Assembly (NCBI GenBank): GCA_025766275.1 | Contig: JAFKAC010000162.1 | Span: forward strand, 38,495-102,494 | Direction: 5' to 3' | Length of the DNA: 64,000 bases | Source of the DNA: Lactarius indigo | Lineage: Eukaryota > Basidiomycota > Agaricomycetes > Russulales > Russulaceae | Translations under genes and position numbers: made by a program | Notes under the pieces: model-generated | Databases searched by the model: none | Seen by the model: only the letters and a program-made list of their open reading frames with translations | Told to the model about the DNA's origin: nothing | Shown: piece by piece, positions 24,982 through 35,153 of the stretch | How the letters are laid out: each line of letters begins with the position of its first letter | Position numbering within the stretch: position 1 is the first letter of the stretch

Positions 24982-26763
24982 GGTATTCGCGCTGTGAGTT
25001 ATCAGTGTCAGTAGGGGAGAAAATAAAAGTGAGGTGAGAGAGCCACGGGCTCTATTATGTACCGTCTGGTTTTTAAGCGGTGCTGGCGATACAAAGCAGT
25101 GGTCTAAATCCCAAGCTTGAAGGTATATCATCATTAAATTTTCGTTCACTCCGTATCCGCCTTCAAGTTTCCGATTGTTGTTGCCGTTTCGAAAGTCCGA
25201 ATAACCTGTCCCGTGACTTGAATACAAAATGAGACGGCCGTAACGTCTCGCTTCCACGTCAATTGGCCTGTACGTCGGTTGAACAAACGAAAGACGAGGA
25301 AGGACGCCAGGTGGGGATCCGAGGGAACGGCTGCCGTCGTCCACATAAAGGGGTTCGGGATCAGATCGCCTAGTGTGCCGCTTGAAATTGTAGCTCTGTT
25401 GGAAATTTTGGGACTTCCGACCCGTCTCAAGCTAGAGTCACCTATGCTTGGCCGGTCTATGCCGGAGTGTAGTCTGAGCCACGGCACGTGCTCGTTCTTC
25501 TTTTTCGTTCTCAAGTTGCCACCTGTCCATCCAAACTCTCGACTGGTCCTGCCACGCCCAGTAATTGCCAGGATCGGTAATGAGATTCTGGCCTTCATCA
25601 GCTCGCTCTAAGAGGGTCCCACCTTCCCGTCGCGACCTCGTCTTGGAAATACAAACGGTAACCTCATGATCACTTGTACCTGCTGGAGATATTTTCCATG
25701 GGGTCCAGAGGGAAATCCAGCGATCTGAATAAATGCGGATGGAAGAACACTACGTCTCTGACCATACGATTCCCATGCATCTCCAACAAGCACAACCCAT
25801 TTCCAGATTGCCCTTGAGGCACCCCTATTGCAGTTCGGTGGGTCCACACAGTTCCACACAGACTCGGAAGATCTATGAGAAAATCGGGCAGATTTATTGC
25901 GACCAAATATCTGTGACGACTGGGGAGGCCAGAGGAATGTTTCTGACACACGCTCAGAAACGGACTTGGTTCGATGCCATGAAGTAGTCAGAAACACACC
26001 GCACAGCGGAGAGAGGTCGATGGACTCAGATGGCGGTCAAGAAAATCTAGAGACTCGGATACACGGTAGGAGAAAGAGGGATCGAAAACCTGATGGTCTG
26101 ATGCGTTACAGCCTACAAAGAACAGTCCAATATCATGGTATTCACACATTCACGCAGCGATATTCACGACAAGTTGACAGCGAGGGCAATGCCACAAAAT
26201 GTGTAGCAGATAGAGCAAGGGATGCAGCCATATTCAAGGTTATTCACTCACAATATGATTCCAGCGGACTCGGGATTACAGTAACACAGTTGATACGCCA
26301 CACAGCCCAGTCACTTTAATTCGAATCAATTCATCGGGAATTTGACTGGGCTTACAGCTGGTTCTATAACGATTGTCCCATGGTGACCATTTTTTGGAAA
26401 TAGGCGAGGTTTCAATATTTGAATGGGTAACCCCGCCACTGAGATCTGAGACGGCACAGCTGCAGAGTATAGCAACACAGATGACCGTTCCATACAGTAA
26501 CCCCAATTGTTACAAGATAGCTATTCTATAACCCTAATTCTGCGAGATGACCCGATTTCCTGAGAATCTCTCCCTCAACTGATTATGAATCCCGCTCTCG
26601 AGTTTTGGGCGTCCGACTATGTTCTCAAAATGGCAGGGGACATCGTTATGGAACCAGCTGTAAAGCCTAAACGCGCCTAAACGCTCAGCTGATCACGCAT
26701 CATGAACTGCCTCGTCTCTTGTGCTCTACTAGTTAACTCCCAACCCCGAACCCCAGTGTCATC
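24982..26763. other. Spacer with decayed-looking coding sequence
   Basis: No intact gene. On the minus strand, 25146-25998 carries overlapping open stretches in all three frames, such as YWAWQDQSRVWMDRWQLENE near 25500-25570 and WTHRTAIGVPQGQSGNG near 25790-25850. They look like protein but are interrupted by stops and frame changes. I do not recognise the family. The last ~150 bases before 26764 should hold the MT-A promoter. Confidence 0.35.
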
Positions 26764-27890
26764 ATGTCGCCTGAATCTAAAACCCCTATCGAGCCCAAGT
26801 ATGTGTTGGACGACAATAATTTGGAGGTCTCTCGGTGCGCACCAGACTCGTGTCACTTGCGGTCATCTTGACAAAAGAGACATTCTGCAATAGGTTGAAA
26901 ACCCAGTATTTGTTTTTCAAGACGGTGTTCGATTATGCCATACCGCCTGTGGTCGACGTCGCTCATGTCAGCAAAGTAATCGATGTGGCAACGGGGACAG
27001 GCGCGTGGGCCCTCGACTTTGTATCGCGACCCGATGTTCGCGATCGCGATGTTCAGGTCTTTGCTTGTGATATCTCTGTCGCAAAGTTCCCCCAAGCAGG
27101 CGAACCAGACGTCGACAAGATAACTTTCTTCCAACATGACGTCACCAAGCCGTTCCCAGTTGAGATGCTCGGGATGTTCGACCTCGTCAACATGACCTAC
27201 TTGGGATTCGGGCTAACAGTACAGGGGTGGAAATTAGCACTGCAGAACTTGCGCGATTTGCTGAGTTGAGAAACCCTTTTCAACGGCGTCAGAGCTCTGA
27301 CAGTCGAACATGATAGAACCTGGCGGGCACCTCGTTCTGCGAGATGGTGATCCCTTTTTCTTCACGCACGAGAATCCCCCGCCACTTGAAGGCCAAGAGA
27401 TCGATATTGTTGCATACACGCAAGGTAAATCTGCGCTGGCCACAATCAATCGAATCTACTCAGGTTGGGCGCTCCAACAAGGCTTCGTCGTCGGGTACGT
27501 GCGCACATCGGTCTCTGCGTTCCGCTTTGGGGTTCAACGATCCACAGCCTCTCGTACCATTTGCGGAAGATGCTCCAAGATGCGTCTCTTCCGGTCTTGT
27601 CATCTATGCGGGTCCTCGCCCCTCATGGGAATTACTGTCTGTCCCACAAAGGGCCAAATGGGTCATCCTTCTCGGAGTACATGGCGTTTTCTTTGCAGAG
27701 CATTTCTCAGGTCGTGAACATTCTGACGTTGACTATGATGGAGGCGGGATGTCTGGAGTTGGGTGACGGTACCCGAATCACTGACGAAGAGGGACGACAG
27801 GCGCTGATGAAGGAGCTGCGGGATTTTGCGGAAGGAGGTGTTTCATTCCTCTTGTCCGAATGGATCTCCGTGCGACCTATAGGACCCTAG
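26764..27890 (+). CDS. SAM-dependent methyltransferase, array copy MT-A (intact)
   Basis: Class I SAM-dependent methyltransferase of the UMTA/LaeA-like type common in fungi; the substrate is unknown. Exons 26764-26834, 26894-27264, 27317-27494 and 27548-27890 give 320 residues. Motif I is VIDVATGTGAWALDF, the acidic motif II region is VQVFACDIS, then DVTKPFP, and the post-motif strand is LKPGGHLVLRDGD. The C-terminal half has EGRQALMKELRDFAEGG and SEWISVRP. The first intron follows EVSR in phase 2, as in the other copies. Compared with MT-C and MT-D, two residues are missing before IPPVV. It is the first gene of the array and has no reductase directly behind it; MT-B follows. Enzyme class is secure, role is not. 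Confidence 0.85.
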
Positions 27891-28794
27891 AAGCCTTCAC
27901 GGGGCATTTTCACAGAATTTAATGCGACACGGTAGTTATATGGTCTTGTCCCCTTCAGTGAGTACATTCAAGAAAGCAGTACTCTAGTGAAGGTTCGAAA
28001 CTAGTCAATTAAGATTAAGTTCATCATCAGAGCAGGTACGTAGTAGAGATTGAAGGTATTCGGAGAGTTTAGGGAAAGTATCAGTCGCTCCTTTCACTTT
28101 GGACATCATGAAGGCTAATATCACACTTGATGACCGCCAAGTCGAACGCGTTCAGATACACGCGTGCCAATGCCGGAAACCTTTGGCATACTACTACCAT
28201 TACGCAGTGCTTGACCCAATGTTTCATTCAAAAAGTCCCCGACAACGACACGACATGGTCGCTACCACCCGGATACCAGTCGTAGAATCAAGGATTTTAC
28301 GTCACTTTCAGCCTCATTCTGTGACGGTCACGAGTCTAGCTTCAGAGTCAAGTTCAGAGCAACTTCAGAGACGAAGTTGGCGACTTACGCTCGCCTAACA
28401 AAGAACCGCCACTCAGTACTCAGTACTCAGCGCTTCAGCTTCCGCTTCAGTACTTGAGAGTTGCGGCATCGGAGTCCGAGTCTGCCAGTGTGCTCAACTA
28501 CTATCAGCCGTGAGTCGGATTTCAATTTCGCTTCGAACTTCTGGATATCCAATGGCCCTGATAACCCCGGTGATTATCATGATAACCAGGATGTCGGGAC
28601 GGTGGTGCGTATGCGGGGCAGGCCCTGCTTACTGTAGGATCTCCCTCAGGCTCTTGGCAAGCCTCTTGGTCTCCCTCATTGGGTTGGTGACTTGGTGACC
28701 TACAGTAACGCTCAGCTGACTAAGGACCACCAATTGCGCCCTACTCTTGCCTCCTACTGTACTATGTAGTTAGCTTCCAATTCCCGGAATCGCC
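27891..28794. other. Array spacer, nothing coding seen
   Basis: Between MT-A and the MT-B relic. 28320-28470 has short repeated words such as CAGTACTCAGTACTCAG and GCTTCAGCTTCCGCTTCAG. No open frame with recognisable features. Confidence 0.4.
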
Positions 28795-29800
28795 ATGTCA
28801 CCAGAATCTAAAATCCCCATCAACCTGAATATGTTGTATGACAATAACTCGGAGGCTGATACGTACCGGGCTCGTGCCACTCGATCATACACAGAGACGT
28901 TCTGCGAATAGGTGGAAAACCCGGTATTTGTTTTTCAATGACGGTGTTTCGACTATCCCGATATCATACCACCTGCGGTAAACGTCAGTCATCAGAAAGG
29001 TAATCGACATGGCTACGGGGGCAGGTGATGTTCAAGTCTTTGCTTGTGATATCTCCCGCCGCGAAGTTCCCTCGAGAGACAAAGCAGACGCCAACAAGAT
29101 AATTTCAACAGGGCACCCCCAGCTGTTCCCAGACGAGATGTGTTCGACCTCATCAAGTTAACTGACTTGGGATTAGTGCTGATAGCACAGCGCTGCGGAT
29201 CTTGAGTGTGACTCGCTAAGTTGAGCAACTTGAACAGATACGGAGCCTGAACTCACAGTCGAACAAGATTGAACCGCCTTGATGTTCACGCTCACGAGAA
29301 TCCCCCGCCACTCGGAAGTCAAGAACCCGACATACAGTAGTGGCATATACGCAAGGCAAGTCCGCGCTAGCCGCAATCAATCGGGTCCACTTGGGTTGGG
29401 CGCTCCGGCGACGTTTCGCCCGAGGATACGTGCACACACCTGTCTCTGCGTTCCACTCAGGGGCTCATCCGACCGCAGCTTTTCGTATCATTTACGGAAG
29501 GCGCCGCAAGACGCGTATCTTCAGGTCTTGTCATCTACGTGAGCCCTTTCTCCTTACGGGGAATACATCTCCCACGTGGGGCTTAACAGACCATCTCTTT
29601 CGGAATTCATGGCGGTTTCCCTCCGAAGCTTTTCTCAAGACTTCTACGTTCTGACCTTGGCCATGATTAAGGTGGGGTGCTAGGATTCGGTAATGGACCC
29701 GAATGCTGACGAAGAGGAGCGGCGGGTGCCGATGAAGGGGCTGCGGATTTTTGCCGAAGGAGGTACTATATTCCTCTTGTTAGAATGGGTCGTCGTGTGA
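28795..29800 (+). pseudogene. Degenerate methyltransferase copy MT-B
   Basis: Aligns along its length with MT-A, MT-C and MT-D, starting at an equivalent ATG (MSPESK) and ending near the equivalent of SEW-V-R (about 29785). It is clearly dead. After motif I (remnant ATGAG near 29005-29025) about 50 bases that encode the WAxDFVSQPE segment are missing. Several indels shift the frame, and stops follow in all frames. Still readable are VQVFACDIS (29030-29055), the PGGHL-to-PPPL block near 29280-29320, and the SALAAINR block near 29350-29385. Its 3' spacer resembles that of MT-D. Confidence 0.85.
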
Positions 29801-30207
29801 TGTCTAGTATCCTGGAAAACCCTCCCACTTGGGTCTCATTGGCGGCCGTTTCGGGCGCGCGTCAATTTTCTAGGCGGAAAGCGTTAGGTGTAGCCAGACG
29901 AGGCACCACTCTGCTTGTTGAAAGTACACAGCCGCGCGCTAGGCTTTCTAGTGAACCGATTTTCGGGCTTCTCGGGTTTCTCAAGCTCGGTCACAGAGCC
30001 CAGTCATAGCGCCTGACCGAGAACCCGGCGCAAACGTTACCAGTCTGTGCCTTCTCTCCCGCAAGCCGGCCCAGGCTCGATACGATCGACCTAGTCGAAC
30101 AACGAGACATCCGGGTGGACGTATCAAGTCGAAACTGACAGCACCTTCGCTAGCGCCTGCACTACTCCTTACTAACAACCAAGTGTGATCCCCGAGTTAT
30201 CCCGAGC
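29801..30207. other. Array spacer homologous to the one behind MT-D
   Basis: Bases about 29968-29995 (TTCTCGGGTTTCTCAAGCTC then GGTCACAG) match 38738-38765 with three differences. The following GGCGCAAACGTTACC-type block matches GGCGCAACCGTTATC near 38782. This spacer was therefore duplicated together with its neighbours. Confidence 0.65.
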
Positions 30208-30270
30208 GAGAGCATTGATAAATAATGCCATCTCTACCATCTCCTGCCTCAGGATCTACCTCTCTCAAAA
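30208..30270 (+). promoter_or_regulatory. Conserved SDR upstream block (copy before SDR1)
   Basis: Contains GAGAGCATTGATAAATAATG then CCATCTC, ending at the SDR1 ATG. The same arrangement precedes SDR2 and SDR4 at the same distance. GATAAA may be the TATA-like core element; the rest may be 5' UTR. Function is inferred from conservation among paralogues only. Confidence 0.5.
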
Positions 30271-31502
30271 ATGGTCGCTGTCCCTCCTCCTGCTAAAGTT
30301 CTCGTCACTGGCGCGAACGGCTATCTCGCTGTTTGGATCGTGAAGAAATACCTCGAAGCCGGCTACTCTGTCCGCGGCACTGTCCGCTCTTTGTCCAAGA
30401 GCGCATTCCTCAAAGAACAGTTCGCAGAGTACGGCGGGCGACTCGAGCTCGTCGTCGTCGAGGATATCACTAAGGATGGCGCGTTTGACGAAGCCGTCAA
30501 AGACGTCGACGCGATCGCCCACACTGCCTCCCCCTTCCACTACAACGCGATCGATCCTGGCGGTACGTCTAACAGCAACAGACATTCGTCGAATGTAGGT
30601 ACAGTGGGTGACGCTGCCGCACAGTGCTCATCGTCCCCGCCGTACTGGGGACTACGTCAGTCTTGAACTCCGCGCTGAAGCACGGCACAAGCGTGAGGCG
30701 GATCGTCCTCACCTCCTCTGTGGCCGCGGTGCGCGAGGAACACCCGACGCCACGCGAGTACGATGAGACGAGCTGGAATAATACCGCCATCAAGACGGTG
30801 GCAAGTATGGGCTCCGAGGCGGGGCCCGTGACGATCTACTTCGCCTCGAAGACCCTCGCCGAGCGCGCGGCGTGGAAATTCGTAGCTACGCACAAGGCCG
30901 AGCTCGCATGGGACCTCGTCGTCATCAACCCGCCGTGGATCTTTGGGGTACGCCGCCAGTCTCCCCCTTCCCTCCCGATGGTGCTTAATACCTTTCACCC
31001 GACGCACAGCCGTCTCTTAGCCCTGCGACGACGATTGATGGGATCAACACATCACAACGGGAGATTTACAACACGCTCACAGGTGCACGGACGGGTGCGC
31101 AATTGCGTGGCCAGGGGGAATGGGTTCACGTGTCCATCGCCGCGGATGCGCATGTGTGTGCGACACATGTAGCGGCCGCTGGCGGTGAGCGCATCGTCGT
31201 TCGCTCTGGTTATTTCTTCTACCAAGACATCCGTAAGTTTTTTTTTACTCCTCCACCCGACTAATTGCCTGGGCTGAACGCTCCGTGTTTTAAAAAAAGT
31301 CGACGCGGCGGCGGAGCTCGGGATTTCGAATGTACCGCGCGGAGAGCCGTACTCGACACTGAACACTCCAAAGACCGCAAACCTGGTGTCGACCAAGGCA
31401 GAGGACCTGCTGGGCCTGAAAGTGACTGTGCCTCTGAAGGAAGTCGTCGAGGAAGTGGTCAAGGGTTTCAAGGCGCGCGGCTATCCGGGGTTCACAACCT
31501 GA
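30271..31502 (+). CDS. DFR/Gre2-like NAD(P)-dependent reductase, array copy SDR1 (intact)
   Basis: Extended short-chain dehydrogenase/reductase of the dihydroflavonol-reductase/Gre2 type, which reduces ketones or aldehydes with NADPH. Exons 30271-30562, 30625-30947, 31010-31232 and 31300-31502 give 346 residues. The nucleotide-binding motif VTGANGYLAVW is at ~11-21. Catalytic residues are Ser128/129 in LTSSV and Tyr169/Lys173 in IYFASK. The third exon has PSLSPATTIDGINTSQREIY and the last ends ARGYPGFTT. The Rossmann-strand Arg in GTVRS suggests NADPH. The final acceptor is AAG rather than CAG, shared with SDR2 and SDR4. A piece of mus7 follows at 31729-31860. Confidence 0.87.
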
Positions 31503-31728
31503 TTTTGCGTAATGGGGACACAATGGTCATGTTTTTTGTTCGATAGAGTGTGCGCGTAGAAATATGCATACTGCATGCGTGGGGAGGCTTGTAAACCGCT
31601 ATATATTATTTCCACTGCGGCCACAAAGTGTCTGGCCATTGTATTATTGTTTTTTGGACCACTTATACTTGTTACTGGATGTTCCTTCAAGTTAGACAAA
31701 TGCTGAGCCACTTCCTTACGTGCCGCAC

Positions 31729-31860
31729 ATTAAATGCTATAACAACACGGATACAGAAACCATCAGAGGCTCGCGGCCATTGACAGTCGTCCATTGTTGT
31801 AGCCTGTTTTTTTAGAACCCTTTCTCGATTGCCTTCATAGAGCGATCGAAGATCATGGGC
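31729..31860 (-). pseudogene. Fragment of the 3' end of mus7/MMS22
   Basis: Read on the minus strand, the block gives PMIFDRSMKAIEK and then NRLQQWTTVNG. The intact Mus7 C-terminus at 40974-41087 reads PTIFDRFIKAFED then NRLQQRTIVNG. An in-frame stop (after EKGF) and an insertion separate the two parts here. The similarity continues past the stop into the 3' flank: CACATTAAATGCTATAACAA corresponds to CACATTAAATGCCATATAAG at 40939. The rest of mus7 is absent. It was carried with SDR1 in a segmental duplication. Confidence 0.8.
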
Positions 31861-32197
31861 CTTCGCCTTCTCCGAATATCTAGTCTGCACCCCTTACCAT
31901 GCCCTCCCCACTCATGTGCCCTCCTGGTGTTACGTACTGGAGTTGTTTTTTTGGATCAAAGGGTGCCGGAGTTCTTTCCAGAACTTTCAGAGCTCGTTGA
32001 AAACACCTGAACCAAACCTAAGACTCAGGCTCAGGTGTTGGTTCCGATGTTGGCTCCGAGTCGGGGAAAGCTACGGGTCCAGACTTGGGTCAATATTTAA
32101 TTTGAGATGACTTCTTACCTCTATAGATTCTAGTCAAATGATCCCACGGTGTTGTCTAGATTGGGAACTGTGCCCAGCGGCCCCCAGTTATTACAAC
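31861..32197. other. Array spacer, nothing coding seen
   Basis: Between the mus7 fragment and the SDR2 upstream block. It has a short repeated word (GACTCAGGCTCAGGTGTTGG near 32022-32041) and no recognisable gene. If the MT-SDR unit model is right, a methyltransferase copy once preceded SDR2 here and is lost. Confidence 0.4.
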
Positions 32198-32260
32198 GAG
32201 AGCGTTGATAAATGATGCCATCTCCACTGTCTCCTGCCCCAGGGCCTACCCCTCTTAAGA
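32198..32260 (+). promoter_or_regulatory. Conserved SDR upstream block (copy before SDR2)
   Basis: GAGAGCGTTGATAAATGATG then CCATCTC, ending at the SDR2 ATG. One base differs from the SDR1 copy within GAGAGCRTTGATAAA. Confidence 0.5.
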
Positions 32261-33497
32261 ATGGTCGCCGTCTCCCCCCCTGCTAAAGTCCTCGTCACGG
32301 GCGCAAATGGCTATCTCGCTGTTTGGATCGTGAAGAAATACCTCGAAGCCGGCTACTCTGTCCGCGGCACCGTCCGCTCTTTGTCCAAGAGCGCATTCCT
32401 CAAAGAACAGTTTGCTGAGTACGGAAAGCGACTCGAGTTGGTCGTCATTGAGGATATCACCAAGGGCGGTGCCTTTGACGAGGCCGTCAAAGGCGTTGAC
32501 GCGATCGCCCACACTGCCTCTCCCTTCCACCACAATGCAATCGATCCCGATGGTACGTCTAACGGCACAGAAATACGCGCCGTGTGTGACAGTGTCGCAC
32601 AGAGCTCATCGTCCCCGCCGTGGGAGGGACAGCATCGGTCCTGAACTCCGCACTGAAGCACGGTACAAGCGTGAGGCGGGTCGTCCTCACCTCTTCAGTA
32701 GCGGCGGTGCGCGAGGACCACCCTACGCGACGCGAATACGACGAAACCAGCTGGAATAATGCCGTGGTCGCCAAGGTAGTGAGCAAAGGCTCCGCGGCGG
32801 GACCCGCGACGATCTATCTCGCCTCGAAGACGCTCGCTGAGCGCGCTGCGTGGGAGTTCGTCGCTGCGCATAAGGCTGAGCTTGCATGGGACCTCGTCGT
32901 CATCAACCCGCCGTTGATCTTCGGAGTACGTCGCCGACTCGGGTCTCTCTCCCCGTCACGCCTCCACGACTAATGGTGCTGATCCTTTTTGCCCCACGTA
33001 CAGCCGTCTCTTAGCCCCGCGAAGACGATTGACGAGATCAATACGTCCCAGAGGGAGATTTACGACACACTCACAGGCGCGTGGACGGGCGCGCAGTTGC
33101 GGGGCCAGGGGAACTGGGTTCACGTGTCCATCGCCGCGGATGCGCATGTCCGCGCGACACACGCGGCTGCGGCTGGCGGTGAGCGAATCATCGTTCGCTC
33201 GGGTTACTTCTTCTACCAAGACATCCGTAAGTCTCTTTCGTCCTTCACCTGACTAATTACTTGGACTGAACGCTCGTGTTGGAAAAAAAAAAAGTCGACG
33301 CGGCGGTGGAGCTTGGGATCCCGAATGTGCCTCGCGGAGAGCCGTACTCGACGGGGAACATTCCGAAAACTAAACTCCTCGTGACGACTAAGGCGGAGGA
33401 CTTGCTGGGGCTGAAGGTGACTGTGCCTCTAAAGGATGTGATCGAAGAATCGGTGAAGGATTTCAAGGCACGCGGCTATCCAGGGTTTACAGCCTGA
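32261..33497 (+). CDS. DFR/Gre2-like NAD(P)-dependent reductase, array copy SDR2 (intact)
   Basis: Same enzyme type and length (346 residues) as SDR1. Exons 32261-32552, 32603-32925, 33004-33226 and 33295-33497 have exactly the exon lengths of SDR1 (292, 323, 223, 203). VTGANGYLAVW, LTSSV and IYLASK are intact. It differs from SDR1 in scattered positions such as WEFVAAHKAEL, NPPLIFG and KTIDEINTSQ. The 3' flank has TTTGTAATATTATTTATTAG, as behind SDR3, so SDR2 and SDR3 share a more recent history on that side than with SDR1 or SDR4. The product is presumably soluble and cytosolic; the substrate is unknown. Confidence 0.87.
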
Positions 33498-33903
33498 TTC
33501 TTGGTAGGTTTGTTGAGGGACGCAAAGATCATGTCGCTTGTCTGATGGATGTGTGGTTGTGGAGGTACGCACACTGCATGGGTATGCAGATTCTAAATGA
33601 CATATACTGGTTGCACTGTAATGGAGATGGAGATATGGCCCAGTCACGGTGGACGCAGACGCGACGGAAATCGTTGACGTGACAAAAAGCATGTCCGTTT
33701 TCAGCATATATTTGCTTTGTAATATTATTTATTAGCTAATAGATGCATTCTGGTTTTCGTTGCACTGGCTCATGACCTTGAGATCAGATGTAGGACAGTG
33801 GCACCGTGACAGCGCCTGCCCGTAGTCTCGCCCCACGGACGGAGTTGGTGAATTTAACTCCAATTTCAGTGGCTATACTAGTTGACTCACAACCTCCAGC
33901 ATC
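33498..33903. other. Array spacer between SDR2 and MT-C
   Basis: Holds the SDR2 3' UTR with TTTGTAATATTATTTATTAG near 33715-33734 and the MT-C upstream region. The sequence before the MT-C ATG, CTATACTAGTTGACTCACAA, resembles that before MT-A (CTACTAGTTAACTCCCAA). Nothing else seen. Confidence 0.45.
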
Positions 33904-35046
33904 ATGTCATTCGAGCCTAAAACCCCTGTCAAGCCGTATGTGCTAGATGACAATGACAATAGTTCGGAGGTCTCTCGGTGCGCACCAGACTTGTGTCACT
34001 TTATCACCATGGAAAAATGGCGTTCTTCAAACAGGTTGAATACCCAGTATTTCTATTTTAAGACGATGTTCGACCGTCCCCAAATTGTACCGCCTGTGGT
34101 CGATGTCGCTCATCTCAGAAAAGTAATCGACGTAGCCACGGGGACAGGAACGTGGGCCTTCGACTTCGTATCTCAGCCTGAATTTCGTGATCGCGATGTT
34201 CAGGTCTTTGCTTGTGACATCTCCGCTGCGAAGTTTCCTCAGGCAGACAAACCAGACGTCGATAGGATATCTTTCTTTCAACAAGACGTCACCAAGCCGT
34301 TCCCAGACGAAATGATTGGAACTTTTGATCTCGTCCACATGACCTGCATGTGTTGGGCACTGACGGCACAGGGTTGGGAATCGGCGCTACAAAACTTGCG
34401 TGACCTGCTCAGTTGAGCAACCATTTCCAAAGGGCATGAGGTTTGGAACTTACGGTCGAGCATGATAGGACCCGGCGGGCACCTCTTTCTGCGGGATGGT
34501 GATCCCTTGGTGTTTACACACGAGAATCCTCCGCCACTTGAAGGTCGTGAGCATGATATTGCGGCATGCACGCAAGGTAAATCCACGCTGGCTACAATCA
34601 ATCGGATCTACTCGGGTTGGGCGCTCCGACAAGGTCTCGTCGTCGGGTGAGCACGTACATCTGTCTCTACGTTCTGCGCAGGGGCTCATCAATCTGTGCA
34701 TAGCCTTACGTATCATCTGCGGAAGATGCTCCAAGATGCATCTTTTCAGGTCTTGTCATCTACGCGAGTCCTCGCCCCTCACGGGGAATAATGTGCGTCT
34801 CACAAGGGGCTAAATGGGACACCTCTTTCGGAGTTCACGGCGTTTTCCCTGCAAAGCTTTTCTCAGGTCACTAACGTTTTGACGTTAGCCATGACGAAGG
34901 CGGGGTGTCTGGAGTCGGGTGACGGTACCCGAATCACTGATGAAGACGGGCGGCATGCGCTGATGAAGGAGCTGCGTGATTTTGCGGAAGGAGGTATTTT
35001 TTTACTCATGTCCGAATGGGTCGCCATGCGACCTCTGGGGTCCTAG
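33904..35046 (+). pseudogene. Methyltransferase copy MT-C, truncated by one nonsense codon
   Basis: Exons 33904-33977, 34035-34411, 34469-34646 and 34704-35046 have the same lengths as in MT-D and keep the family frame from start to end. Motif I VIDVATGTGTWAFDF, VQVFACDIS, DVTKPFP and PGGHLFLRDGD are intact. In the last exon a TAA at 34789-34791 stands where MT-A and MT-D have TAC (GNYC and GGYC). It would remove about the last 85 residues, including ELRDFAEGG and SEW-A-MRPLGS. Everything after the stop is still in frame and well conserved, so the loss is recent, or a sequence error or polymorphism. A 108-base spacer leads to SDR3. Confidence 0.7.
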
Positions 35047-35153
35047 AAAACCCCCCACCTTATGTGTCAGCTTTCTCGCCATATGATGTCTTTTATATAT
35101 TATATTGATGTTATTCCCGTCACCCCTTGCCTCAGATCCTACTTTTTAAAAAA

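Noticed and set aside
27265..27316. Second methyltransferase start (MIEPGGH) as a separate gene
   Set aside because: An intron ending at GATAG joins LL to KPGGHL in all copies, so it is an internal exon.
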